This document shows positions 10,853 through 22,119 of a DNA stretch of 64,000 nt, piece after piece; the stretch's first letter is position 1, and each line of letters opens with the position of its first letter. The stretch is from Orobanche coerulescens. Its lineage: Eukaryota > Streptophyta > Magnoliopsida > Lamiales > Orobanchaceae. The notes beneath the pieces were generated by a model that did no database searches, was not told the origin of the DNA, and saw only the letters and a program-made list of their open reading frames with translations. The position numbers and the translations under genes are program-made. The stretch lies in contig JAWKAU010000046.1 in the NCBI GenBank assembly GCA_033398695.1, forward strand, positions 558,001-622,000, read 5' to 3'.

Positions 10853-11914
10853 ATGTTGAGAGGAGGACGTGGACGCGGATGTGGTCGTGGACGCGGACGT
10901 GGAAATATGAGACAGGAGGACTCCGCAACTACCCCAGAATTATCGGCTAGTAGAACCGATTCCCATTCTGGAGGGCAGCAAGGATCAGCGAATGACGACG
11001 CAAATCCTAACATACCGGGAGTGCTTCAGCAGGTGGTGGCGCAGATAAACCAGTTCGCTCAGGTCGTTGACCGCATGCAGACGGCGATGGGACAGCAGCA
11101 CCACGAGGATAACCGGGGAGACAGATGGCTTGCTGAGGTGGTCAAATTGCACCCGCCAAAGTTTGACGGATCTGCTGAGGCATTTACTTGGGATCATTGG
11201 CTTAAGGAGTTAGAGAAGATATTCGCGGGTCTTAACTGTCCCGAGGACCGGAAGGTTCCCATTGCCCAGTATTTTCTGACTGGGGAGGCCTTTGACTGGT
11301 GGGAAGCTATTCGACCCGAGAATCATAATGCGGATTGGACGGAATTCAAACTAGTGATGGGAGCACAGTATTGTCCTCGTCCAGTTAGAGAGGCAAAGAT
11401 CCGAGAGTTTTTCTCACCACAGAGTTCGGAAGCATCTGTGACAGATGTAATCAAAACTTTTAATCATCAGCTGACGTGTGTCCGACACTTGGTCAGAACG
11501 GAGGCAGAAAAGATTTTTCATTTCGATATGCGAATGAAGCCGGAGATTCAGCAGTACATGTCCGGGTTCGAGTGTACTACGGTGCGACAGTATCAAGACA
11601 AAGCGCTGGCCTACGACATGAAAGAGGCGGCGGTGGAAAAATCAGTGGAGGCAAAGAAGCAGAAAGTGACCAGCAATTTCTCAGAAAACAAGAGTGGTGG
11701 GCCCCGCAAGGGCCAGTCTTCCTTTTATTCGGCTAGGAAACCTCCACATCCTTCTAGAGGTGGAAAGAAGTTTCGGACTACATCAGCAGTTTCGGACGCA
11801 TCAAAGAAATGCTAAAATTGTGGTCGAGCAGGGCATATTCGATGTGATTGCCCCGCATCTTCTGTGACTTGTTACGACTGTGGACAAGAAGGGCACCGTG
11901 CGGCTTTCTATGGA
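10853..11914 (+). pseudogene. Gag of element A
   Basis: The likely start is the Met at 10853, which opens an Arg/Gly-rich tail (MLRGGRGRGCGRGRGRG). A capsid domain follows (about residues 90-250; KLHPPKFDGSAEAFTWDHWL, then FDWWEA), then a basic linker and two CCHC zinc knuckles. The first knuckle is interrupted by a TAA at 11813-11815, directly after its first Cys. The second ([14 protein letters not shown], 11870-11911) has Tyr in place of the last Cys. The frame otherwise runs straight into pol, as expected for a single polyprotein. Unlike the B copies, this Gag keeps its capsid core, so an intact relative of A would be a plausible helper. Confidence 0.88.
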
Positions 11915-14900
11915 GTTGCTACTAGATCTTTTGGTACTCGCACTCCAGCGCCAGTTCCGAAGGAGATGAGTGTGAACCAGACGCAGCAGAGTGGATTTCA
12001 ACAGCAAAATATTGGGAAGAGAGAGACATCCAGTGCTGGGTCTGTTCCTCCGCGCCTGTACGAGATGAGGAAATCTGACGATCAGAACACTGCTGTTGCA
12101 TCAGGTAGAATTCAGATCCTTTTGCAACCAGTTAATGTTTTATTCGATTTCGGAGCTACACATTCTTTCATATCATTGAACTGTGTAAATCGTTTAAAAA
12201 TCTCGTGCTTATTTGATTGTGAACCATATGTTGTGGGTTTGCCGAGTGGAGAGAGAATTGTGGGAACCCTAGAGGCTAGAGATTTTCCAGTGTCTATAGG
12301 AGGGAGAGATTGGCCATCGAATCTTATTGTAGTTGACATCCATGGTGATGACTTAATTCTCGGAGACGATTGGCTCAACCGTTATGGAGCTATTCTGAAT
12401 TACCGAAAGAGAATCATTTCTATCATTGCTGATGACGGATCTGAACACTTATTCCGAGGATGGAGACCGGGAAGCTCGGGAAAATTGATCAAAGCGATGA
12501 AAGCCGTGAAATTAATGAAGCAAGGATGTCATGGACTCTGGTGCTATGCCATGAGGAAAGAGGAAGGAGTAGAGCTCTCGTCTATTCCAATTGTGAATGA
12601 GTTCTCAGATGTATTTCCTGACGAACTACCTGGGTTACCTCCGCAGAGAGAAGTGGAGTTCACTATCGAATTAGAACCTGGAGCCGCTCTTATTTCCAGA
12701 GCACCATACCGCATGGCGCCAACCGAGATGTATGAACTCAAGAAGCAACTGGAGGAATTTTTACAGAAGGGTTATATTCAACCTAGCGTTTCTCCTTGGG
12801 GAGCGCCCGTTCTCTTTGTCCGGAAGAAAGATGGATCCCTCCGATTATGTATTGATTATAGGGAGCTCAACAAGATGACGATCAAGAATAAGTATCCTAT
12901 ACCCCGGATCGACGACTTGTTTGATCAACTGCAAGGGGAAAGGGTATTCTCTAAGATTGACTTGCGATCAGGATACCATCAGTTGAGAATTAAGGAATCG
13001 GATATACCGAAATATGCTTTTAGATCCCGGTACGGGCATTATGAATTTGTAGTGATGCCATTTGGACTTACCAATGCTCCTGCGGTATTCATGCAATTGA
13101 TGAATCGGGTATTCTTGGAATACTTGGATAAATTTGTGGTCGTCTTCATTGATGACATCTTGATATATTCGAAGGACGCATAGGAGCATGCCGAATATTT
13201 GCGTGCGGTTTTGAGCACCTTGAGGAAGGAAAAACTGTATGCAAAGCTTTCAAAATGCGAGTTCTGGCTTAGGGAAGTAACTTTCCTTGGGCACATGATA
13301 TCAGCTGACAGAGTTCAGGTGGACCCGAAGAAAGTCGAAGCAATCTTAGAATGGGAAGCTCCTAATAACGTGAAAGAAGTCCGGAGTTTCTTAGGGCTTG
13401 CTGGATATTATCGCCGCTTTGTAGAGGGATTTTCCAAAATTGCTCGTCCGCTCACTCAGCTATTACAGAAAACTTGAAAGTTCACGTGGGATGAGAAATG
13501 CCAGGCTGGTTTTGATGAACTTAAGAAGAGACTGACGACAGCACCTATATTAGCATTGCCAGATGGAACTGATGGATTCATGGTTTACAGCGACGCTTCA
13601 AATCAGGGTCTGGGATGTGTGTTGATGCAAAAGGATAAGGTAATTGCCTATGCTTCTCGGCAGTAGAAACCGTACGAAGTAAATTACCCGACTCATGATT
13701 TGGAGTTAGCTGTTGTAGTCTTTGCCTTGAAAATTTGGCGACATTATTTGTACGGTACTCATTGTCAGATCTTTACAGATCATAAAAGCCTCAAGTACAT
13801 CTTCAGTCAGAAAGAATTAAACATGAGATAGAGAAGGTGGCTGGAATTGATCAAGGATTACGACTTGGAAATTCTCTATCATCCGGGTAAAGCAAACGTT
13901 GTAGCTGATGCTTTGAGCCGTAAACCTGTTTCTCTTCGAGTGTTGGAAGCACTTACGTCCCAAACCAGCATTCAACGGGAACTGATCCGCGAAGGGATTG
14001 AGGTATGGGCACCAGGAATCCAAGGGCAACTATATGTGATGGAATTGACTTCATCACTAGTCGAGGAGATCAAATCTAAGCAGTTGAGCGATTCTCTGAT
14101 CCTTCGGTTAGGTGACGAAGTAAAGAAAGGAAAAGCCCCAGGATTCGTGATACAAGATGATGGAGTTCTGAGATTTCAGAGTCGACTTTGCGTTCCCGAT
14201 AATGATGAATTGAGACGGACTATTCTGAAGGAAGCTCACAGCGCGCCCTATTCTATCCACCCGGGCATCAGTAAGATGTATAAGGATTTAAAACAAAACT
14301 TCTGGTGGGGGAATATGAAGAAGGACGTAGCAGAGTACGTTTCAAAGTGTTTGACTTGTCAACAGGTTAAGATTGAACATCAGCGACCTGCCGGAATGTT
14401 AAAGCCGCTTCCGATCCCTGAGTGGAAGTGGGAGGATATCTCGATGGATTTCATCACCAATATGCCAAGAACCAAGACGGGAATGAACATGATTTGGGTT
14501 ATAGTTGATCGGATAACCAAGTCGGCTCATTTCCTAGGAATTAAAGACACGTGGGGGCCCGAGAGATTGGCACGAGTATTTGTTGCAGAGATAGTTAGAT
14601 TGCACGGGACGCCGAAGACCATTATTTCAGATCGAGATGGTCGCTTCGTGTCGCACTTCTGGAGGGCAGTGCACAGGGCTTTGGGGACCGAGCTAAACTT
14701 TAGTACAACTTATCATCCCCAAATGGACGGTCAGTCCGAAAGGACTATTCAAACCATAGAAGACATGCTTAGAGCTTGTGCGTTGGATTGGTCAACTGAT
14801 TGGGAAGTTCACTTGCCCTTGATCGAATTCACCTATAACAATAGTTGGCATGCTTCAATTAAGATGGCACCATTTAAAGCTTTGTACGGGAGAAGATGCC

Positions 14901-15486
14901 GATCACCCTTGTGCTGGGATGATTCTTCGGACTTGATCGGGACGGAACCGGAATTGATAGTTCAGACTCAAGAGAAGATAGCTCTGATTTGGGAAAGACT
15001 GTTGACTGCCCAGAGTCGACAGAAGTCTTATGCAGATGTACGTCGTCGCCCTCTAGAGTTCGACATTGGGGACCACGTACTATTGAAGGTATCTCATACA
15101 TGAGGGATTTTCCGTTTTGGGAAAAAGGGTAAGCTAAGTCCGAGATATATCGGACCATTCGAGATCCTCGAGAGAGTTGGAGATTTAGCATCAGGTTGGC
15201 CTTACCGCCATCGCTGAGTCACGTTCACAATGTGTTTCACGTATCCCAATTGCGGAAGTATGTACCGGACCCCAGTCACGTCGTTGATTTCGACGAGATC
15301 GAGATAGCTAATGACGGCACCTTCGAGGAGAGACCAATCAAGATACTTGAGAGTCGGATCAAACAGTTGAGGAATAAACCAATACACTTGGTTAAAGTAC
15401 AATGGTCATGACATGGAGCTGAAGAGGCCACTTGGGAAACAGAGGACAGTATGAATACTAGATATCCAGAGTTGTTTTTATCTTAA
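11915..15486 (+). pseudogene. Pol of element A: protease, RT, RNase H, integrase, chromodomain-like end
   Basis: The protease motif near 12140-12180 reads [10 protein letters not shown]: Phe replaces the usual Ser/Thr of the D-S/T-G active site. RT (about 12700-13300) keeps [19 protein letters not shown] and [10 protein letters not shown]. RNase H (about 13560-13900) keeps YSDAS and the DALSRK end. Integrase keeps an H-x-H...C-x-x-C zinc site (near 14235-14360) and the D, D, E residues (MDFI, ISDRDG, SERTIQT). The end resembles a Tekay chromodomain. Stops lie at 13181, 13475, 13664, 13829, 15101 and 15409. A one-base deletion near 15191 shifts the last segment, which stops at 15484-15486. At three of the stops the B copies have Arg or Gln in the same place, consistent with C-to-T decay. 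Confidence 0.9.
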
Positions 15487-15505
15487 GTTTCGGGACGAAA
15501 CTTCT

Positions 15506-15521
15506 TTTTAGGGAGGAAGGA
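15506..15521 (+). other. Polypurine tract of element A
   Basis: A GGGAGGAAGGA tract ends right at the 3' LTR start (15522) and is preceded by the clade signature TTTCGGGACGAAAC at 15488-15501. Confidence 0.85.
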
Positions 15522-17902
15522 TGTAATACCCGAGATTTCTGATATGTATTTGGAACTCGTGACATTGTAATTGTTGCACTTTAATCTGAGTATTATTCTC
15601 CGTATTTCATAATCCGATGTTGTTGAACGTATGATTTCATGAACGTGATGTAAATTGTGATTCTGCGCATGTAGCGCACGCTATCGACTATGTGTAGCGT
15701 ACGCTAAGTTGGATCCATAGCGCACGCTGTGTATGACCTCAGCGCGCGCTATACGTAGTCAGCATGATTGAGACGTGTGGTAGGTGAGATCAGGCCGGGG
15801 ATCATTGTCGGATTGTGTCGGGATGAACCTGGACGGCTTTCGAGAAAAAGCCAAGTCAACGCGTTAGCGCACGCTACTTACAAGAGGGTAGCGCACGCTA
15901 AAGGCTGAGTACAGTGAAGTCAGTAAGCTTCGTATGGCCGTTAGCGCACGCTATGAATAGGGACTAGCGCGCGCTAATAACCATTTCCTATATATAGGAC
16001 AGCATACTTTTTCATTTTTCAGATATTTCCACTTTCCCAAATCCGAATTTTTTGAGTTCAGAGAGTTACTTCCTACCTCTTCAAACCCCTCATATCATCC
16101 TCCTAGCTCGAGTTTGAAGATTGTAGATCATTGAGGATTGGTGTTCAAGCTCTCGGTGTTGGATTTTCTTCAAGTTCCTTCGTGTTCTTCGCTACTTTGA
16201 GGTAGGTGATTCTTCGCCAATATTAGTAGTATTCTGAAGGACGTTTGATCATGTTTATCTAGTCAGTTAATTCGTTATTAGTCGAATCATCTCGTGATAG
16301 AAGGATATTTTTTGACGTTTCGGCACTTATTCTTCGTATAATCCTTTGAACCTTTTTAGTATATGGACTCCTAAGCATATTCATACCGATTTTGACCAGT
16401 AGGTGGAGATTATCAAGTTGTTATGTTTTACACTTTGGAATCATGCGTTTTGGAACGTAGGACGAAGGGAACTTAGTATGCTTTCTCGAGATCAAGATGA
16501 ATTTTGATGATAATACGTAACCTTGTATCTCGTAGTCGTTTAATCCGTATAGAACTTTCACAAACCTTATAAGCATGATATGCACGGGGATGACATGTAT
16601 TATCACCATAGGATTCATGAGTTCATCACCGTTAGATCAAGTTTTCTGCCAGTAGTAATCTGCCATGCACGGTTAGCGCACGCTAACATACGTAAGTTAA
16701 CGTGCGCTATCGGGAATAAGTTAACACACGCTACGTTTGGTACGTAACGTATGTTATGTTATCAGTCGAGTCAGTTGGCTGAGCAGAGAGAACCGTCAGT
16801 CCATGGCTAGCGTACGCTAAACTTAGACGATAGCATACGCTAACAGGCAGGCTTAGCGCACGTTACGTAGAGTACGTAGCGTACGCTAAGTGGTTCAGGC
16901 AGATTGCATATTTTGAGCTTTTGGCCGTAGACCGATTTGTTAGGCAATCATTCGACTTGAGATGATTTGTATATCATTTCTTTTGTTAAGGTTCGAGCTT
17001 GCTACGTTGATCGAAGGAGGTGGCCTTCGAGTGTGTTGAGGTCATTGAAGTGTTTCGTTCTTGCCATCTTCGAGGCAAGTATCGTAATGTGTTAAAATTG
17101 GTATTTTGAGCATGTTTGTGGTTTATTCATGTTGTTGAACATGGAAATTATTTTGTTGAATTGTCATGATATTCGTTACCTAGTGTTTTTATGTTCATGT
17201 TGATGGACATAATGATTTGGCATATGTGTATGCATGAGTTGTCAGGTACGTTGTACGATCTATGCTGAGGGCGCTGGATCGGATGTCCACCTCGTGTTGG
17301 TCCGACAGGATCATCTTGGGATCTAGGCTGAGGGCGCTGGATCATTGGACGGGTTATTTCCTCCTCGTGTTGGTCCGACGGGATCATCTTGGGATCTATG
17401 CTGAGGGCGCTGGATCATTGGAATACCCTTGCTGTGTTAATGGAATCTTGTGGATTCGCATTGTCGGATTCCGGTAGCGGAAATCCTTGTGGTGTATCTT
17501 GTTATGTATTGTTGATGCATATTCGAATTGTTTAAATGATACTTGTACTAGCATCGTTTTGCTAACCCCTTCGGGGGTGGACATTTGTTTTGATGTTCAG
17601 GTAGCCGAGGAGCAGGGAAACAGCCACAGTACCGATGTGACGACGAATGGGTTCAGTGATGTTTGTTGTTGTTGGTGATTTATTTTCTTGGTTTGATTTC
17701 AGTACTCGAGTATGCGTGTCTTATTAATATCATTTCGATATGGTTGTATTAATTACTCGTTGAACCAGTTGGACGGTTTTGTAAACTTGATTTTTCGTAG
17801 TATTGATGTCTTATATTTACATTTCTTTTAAATTAGCCTCGTAAATCCTTACTTAAAGGATTTACGGCGCTGTAATTATTCCGAATATCTCGGGGTGTTA
17901 CA
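15522..17902 (+). repeat. 3' LTR of element A
   Basis: 2,381 bp, same ends as the 5' LTR, followed by TSD ataca. It carries the same two TAGCGCACGCTA clusters (15672-15980 and 16672-16890). At 17400-17414 it preserves GCTGAGGGCGCTGG where the 5' LTR has a scrambled version, so this copy is closer to the ancestral state there. Confidence 0.93.
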
Positions 17903-17993
17903 ATACATAGATTCACTAACAACTCTAATAACTCTAATATCGTACATCTTGTAAACTCTAAAATCACATATCTCTAATGTCAATCTAGGGGTC

Positions 17994-18001
17994 CTTTTAT
18001 A
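17994..18001 (-). promoter_or_regulatory. Putative TATA box of the Sirevirus-like LTR
   Basis: Read on the minus strand this is TATAAAAG, followed downstream by GACCCCTAG. It lies between the GTACTTT repeat block (18120-18225) and the LTR 3' half, as expected for U3/R. Confidence 0.5.
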
Positions 18002-18235
18002 GGCATAAGGATAACCCTAGTCGGTTTACAACTCTAAATCTTGTACGACAAGTAATCTAAACTAAGAATATTCTAGAATAACAAAGCTTTCCATAAACGA
18101 TATAACAGTTCTTTTAGCTTCGCAGTACTTTGATGTTGAGCAGTACTTTGACTTTCTTCTTTAGCAGTACTTTGACTCTTCAGCACTTTGACTTCTTCAG
18201 TACTTTGTATTTCTCCAGTACTTTATATCCCAACA

Positions 18236-18249
18236 ATCCTCCCCTAACT
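18236..18249 (-). other. Polypurine tract of the Sirevirus-like element
   Basis: On the minus strand, GTTAGGGGAGGAT abuts the LTR start TGTTGGGATATAAAG. This fixes the element's orientation and its 3' LTR boundary. Confidence 0.75.
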
Positions 18250-18539
18250 TGAATTCTACTTGCTTGATTTCAAGTTCCTTTGTATCTGTATCTTTAACAT
18301 CTTTGTCTTCAAGGAAATATTGTGTCTTTATCTTCAAATTTTGTCTTTGTACTCACTGTGCTTGTATTATCATCATCAAAGTAGTCTTTATTGGCAATCC
18401 TTTACAGCAACAATCAGCAATCTCAATCTTTTCAGCTACTCAGCAACATGTGACAATTTGTACATCAGTTCATTAAGTTTCAGTTTATTCTCATCACTTC
18501 CAGGTGTGTAAACTCCTGTGAGAGGTGAATCATTGAAAT

Positions 18540-18960
18540 TTTAATGGATTTTAATGTCTCTTTACCAAAGCCATTAACTCTGAAGTAGCCAAATGTTTAG
18601 GTGTGTAAAACCATGGTACATTGATAACCATATCATTTTTAGCAAATCATCAGCTATCAACGGATTTGTTTTGTCTTTACCAAAAGCCTTACCCTTTTGG
18701 ACTAGTTAGTTCTTGTGACCATGGTGAACTAATTACCATATAAATGGTTTTTCCACAGCCTTTACCACAAACCATTTTTTTGTGGGCTAGCCAACTCTTT
18801 ACATTTGCTGATATGGTGAGTTGATTACCATACAACTTATTAGCAAGTTTTCAACTATATAACAGATTTGACATATCTTTACCAGAGCCGTTTTCTCATG
18901 GATTAGCCAGTCCTTTTGTTAGAGATGGTGGACTGATAACCTTTTAACCATCTCAAAAAC
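18540..18960 (-). repeat. Degenerate tandem repeats in the Sirevirus 3' untranslated region
   Basis: About four imperfect units of 100-130 bp recur. Each contains a TTTACCA(A)AGCC word, a TAGCCA(A) or TAGTTAG word, and a TATGGTGA(A/G)CTGATTACCAT-like word. No open frame spans them. The rest of 18250-19140 is AT-rich with further GTACTTT words at 19035-19140. Confidence 0.6.
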
Positions 18961-19140
18961 CATTTGTTGCTTTTAACCTTTGTTTTAAAAAAATTTCACT
19001 TAACAAAAGTTTTCTTTTAAAATCATTTACTGGTTTTGTGTTGCAAGCAATACTTTGGTTAAAGTACTGTTTGTCCAGTAGTACTTTAAATAAAGTACTT
19101 ATTTTTCAAAAATTTATACAATTAAACATCATACCAGTAC

Positions 19141-21780
19141 TTATGCTTCATCATTAGCCGTTGTCCATCTCATATACAATTCAATAACCATCAGGGTTGT
19201 TTCATTCTCCTCTTCGACTTCCATTCCATGATCCAGCATTCTTCTCATAAGATCTCTAGTCAAAGGATATCTTCTTTCAGCTAACATATGGATTATAGTT
19301 CCATCTTCCAATTCCGAAGCATGCACTCCTGATTCTTCAAAGAATCTCCAGCTTGTAATCTCCCAATCTTCTTGATTTAGCCAGATTTCTTCAGTGCTTG
19401 TCTCCTCAGTTTCCCAGATAGTTGTCAGATCTCCTAGCAATACTAAACCAACTCCGGTTGATGAAATATGTTCAAAGTATTCTTGCACTAATTGATATAG
19501 TTGAAACAGATCTACTCTATCAATTATATGCAGTATATCCCATAGCAAATTGAACACTCTAAAACTTTCATCCTCCCTATGGAACATCAGATAGTCTCCA
19601 TCATTTGATTCTACTACTTCAAATGTAGTTATCTTGGACTTCTTTACTGCAGCATATTTGGATTTAGGATGATCAAAGTCGACAACTCTTATGTAATTTC
19701 TCAGCTCATCAACTGTATCAGATCTTAACTCAATCTTCTTTGATGGCTGTTCAGCTTCAGTTGTTCTTTTTCTTTTTAAGCTTCTTAATTGTAATCTTGC
19801 ATCCATATTATCTTTATCTTCAAAAGAAACAATACTATCCACCATCTTTTGATAAGCTTTTCTAACAACATCATATAAGTCTTTCATCTCTATATATGTT
19901 AACTTCTGTAGTCCTTTATAACCTTGACTCTTCAGATAAGCCATCATGTCATTCCTTTGTCTAGCCTTACTCAATGGTCTTCTTGGTAAAACAGGTTGCT
20001 TCTTTGGTATTTCATCTTCAGCATTCAACTCAGCTTGAAACTTCTTAGCAGCTTCTTCATTTTTAGCCACTTCAATAGCTCTTATCTCTGCTAAAGTTAG
20101 CTTCTTCTTTTTAGTTTCTACCAGTTTGCCTTTGCCTTTGTCCTTTGGATCTAAAACTGATTGAGAAGCAGCTTGAGGTTGTTCTTCAACAACTCCTGGA
20201 ATAGTAACCCCTCTTGGTCTTGATAGATTTTGCAAAATTTGACCAACTGTCTCATCATCACTTGCAGTATGCTCTACCATGGGTGTATCAGTTTCCTCTT
20301 CTTGTAGGACTATTAAAGGACCAGCTTCTTCTTCAAAATTAAGAGTCCTTGGTGTAATCAGCTCTTGTCTATAAGTTCCTTGAAAAGTAGTACCTTGATC
20401 ACCAGCACCTTGATCATCAGTACTTTCTACACCAGTACTTTGAACTCCAGTTCCTTCAGGCTCAGTACTTTCAATATTTACTTGCGCTTCAGTAATTTGA
20501 GGTTCATCTTCTTTATCTGTATGAAACTCAGCATCTTCTTTCAAATTATCTTGCTCCAGATTCCTCCACAATTGGAATGAAGACTGTTGTTGAACCTTTT
20601 TGCCCTTTGAAGGCTTCTTAAACTTCTTCCCTTGCCTCGTCTGGGATTTGACCCATAACCTGTGATGTTGAACCAAAGGCCATACAAAAGACTTTAATCT
20701 TCTAAACTTGGTCTTCAACTTTGCTAGTTGTGCAGCTTGAGCTTCAGTAGCTTTCTTCAATCTGACCAATTCTCTTGTCAAAACATAGTTATCCAGAACC
20801 AATCCATCAGGAGGTATATCGCCCGCATCTCCTCCAGATGATAATAGGTTGATTTTTGGTTCTGACTCAGCATGTGCAGAATCTTGTTGAGATGGTGTAG
20901 GTGAAGCTGTAGTACCTTCTGGTGCAGCAGTACCTTGTGAAGAAGCAGTATGTTGAGAAGAAGTACCTTGAGTTGATGCAGTACCTTCTCGTTCTTCACT
21001 TGCAGCAGCCTCATCTCTAACTGCTTGAACAATTTCCATCATAGAAGTTGTTAAGGGAGTGTCCCTTCCAAAGAACTTATCACTCTTCCTTGCCATGAAG
21101 GTGAATATCTTAGCAGGTTGTACCACAACAGGTAATAAGCTCGAAGGCTTTGGTACATCATGAAGTTGTTTGTTCAAGAAAACTTGAATAAATCTTGGAT
21201 ACATTAGCCAGGGTGATCCAATAGAAATGTGAGATAGCATACCATCCAGAATTAGCCTTGAAAAGTTGAAGAGACAATTTGTAGCCAATCCCACTAAAGC
21301 AGATGCTATATTAGATCCAAATTGCTCCCATGAAGTACTATTAGAACTGATACAATGAAGTAATACATGTACCAAGTACTTCCAATGTGGACAAAACAAG
21401 GGTTTCTTGAATGTTGTTTCAGTTAAGGACCCTTCAAACCCAATATCTCTTAAAGTATCCCAAAGAAGCTGTTTGTCAAAACGTATAGCTCCGTCTTCAT
21501 CATTCAATAATATATCTTCACAAATTGAAGCTTCACTAACTTTCACCATCTTTCCAGCAACCTTAGCCTGTATATATGACTCATCATCTTCCATGTGACT
21601 TCTAGCAGTTTCCCAAAACTGTTGAATCCATGGCTCAATAACATCCGGTTCTACCAAAAGCGCATAATTGATTGTTGATCCAGTAAGGAAATCAATTATG
21701 TCATGGAATGCGACATTAGCTTCAGTCTTATCTAAATTTGCCACCATGTTGTGTTTAGTAACTGTGTTTCGATTCGCCAT
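19141..21780 (-). CDS. 879-aa extra ORF downstream of Copia pol, function unknown
   Basis: An uninterrupted frame from ATG (21778-21780) to TGA/TAA at 19141 sits between pol and the 3' LTR, the place where Sireviruses carry an env-like or additional ORF. Residues 1-270 form a compact, Trp/Phe-rich globular-looking region (IDFLTGSTINYALL, WIQQFWETA, CPHWKYLVHVLLHCIS). It is followed by Gln/Ser/Thr-rich repeats (TQGTSSQH, then EGTGVQSTGVESTDDQGAG near residues 440-465), a Lys-rich segment (KKKLTLAEIRAIEVAKNEEA) and an acidic C-terminal third. I see no signal peptide and no clear membrane segment, so Env function is not supported. I recall similar ORFs beside Copia pol genes in composite-family plants, annotated only as hypothetical. 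It is intact although the pol beside it is truncated. Confidence 0.8.
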   Translation of the reverse strand: MANRNTVTKHNMVANLDKTEANVAFHDIIDFLTGSTINYALLVEPDVIEPWIQQFWETARSHMEDDESYIQAKVAGKMVKVSEASICEDILLNDEDGAIRFDKQLLWDTLRDIGFEGSLTETTFKKPLFCPHWKYLVHVLLHCISSNSTSWEQFGSNIASALVGLATNCLFNFSRLILDGMLSHISIGSPWLMYPRFIQVFLNKQLHDVPKPSSLLPVVVQPAKIFTFMARKSDKFFGRDTPLTTSMMEIVQAVRDEAAASEEREGTASTQGTSSQHTASSQGTAAPEGTTASPTPSQQDSAHAESEPKINLLSSGGDAGDIPPDGLVLDNYVLTRELVRLKKATEAQAAQLAKLKTKFRRLKSFVWPLVQHHRLWVKSQTRQGKKFKKPSKGKKVQQQSSFQLWRNLEQDNLKEDAEFHTDKEDEPQITEAQVNIESTEPEGTGVQSTGVESTDDQGAGDQGTTFQGTYRQELITPRTLNFEEEAGPLIVLQEEETDTPMVEHTASDDETVGQILQNLSRPRGVTIPGVVEEQPQAASQSVLDPKDKGKGKLVETKKKKLTLAEIRAIEVAKNEEAAKKFQAELNAEDEIPKKQPVLPRRPLSKARQRNDMMAYLKSQGYKGLQKLTYIEMKDLYDVVRKAYQKMVDSIVSFEDKDNMDARLQLRSLKRKRTTEAEQPSKKIELRSDTVDELRNYIRVVDFDHPKSKYAAVKKSKITTFEVVESNDGDYLMFHREDESFRVFNLLWDILHIIDRVDLFQLYQLVQEYFEHISSTGVGLVLLGDLTTIWETEETSTEEIWLNQEDWEITSWRFFEESGVHASELEDGTIIHMLAERRYPLTRDLMRRMLDHGMEVEEENETTLMVIELYMRWTTANDEA

Positions 21781-22119
21781 TGATTAATGTTTACAAAAGA
21801 AAGTGGTCGATGAATAGTAAATGTGAAAGAGAGAGAAATATAGAAAAGATTGATAAGTATAAAGATGAGATAGAAAATCGGAGGGTATTTATTTATAGGT
21901 AAGATTTGAAAAATCACAGCCCATAATAACAAAGTTACCGTTATTTGAATTTTAACCCATCTTTTGACCATTGGAACAGTACGTTGATAAGACAAGTAGT
22001 GCTTTCCACGTGTGCAGTACTTTCCAAAGCAGTACTTTCAGAGCAGTACTTTCATATAACCAAAAAGCAGCACTTTTCTATTCTCTTCTTTACAATAGCA
22101 AAAACTTCAAATAGGCATT

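Larger units (their letters stand above)
8225..17902 (+). mobile_element. Complete Tekay-type Ty3 chromovirus 'A'
   Basis: TSD ataca at 8220-8224 and 17903-17907; LTRs of 2,384 and 2,381 bp; initiator-Met primer site; one gag-pol reading frame (10853-15486); a purine tract preceded by TTTCGGGACGAAAC, a hallmark of this clade. The order is Gag, protease, RT, RNase H, integrase and a chromodomain-like C-terminus (RYPELF end). The LTRs differ at roughly 1 percent of positions, mostly transitions. The coding frame is nearly complete but has seven in-frame stops, one frameshift and a damaged protease active site, so this copy is dead although recent. It sits inside the Sirevirus LTR. Confidence 0.95.
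8033..18235 (-). repeat. 3' LTR of the Sirevirus-like element, split by element A
   Basis: Two pieces, 8033-8224 and 17908-18235, make one LTR of about 520 bp once element A and one ataca copy are removed. On the plus strand it starts TGTTGGATCGATATAC and ends TATATCCCAACA, so the ends form the usual short inverted repeat. A purine tract next to its 18235 end fixes the orientation as minus. The right piece contains five or more GTACTTT-type words. Confidence 0.8.

Noticed and set aside
18249..18511. Small plus-strand open frames of 75-83 codons
   Set aside because: They lie in the Copia 3' untranslated region on the strand opposite the element, with no conserved features.
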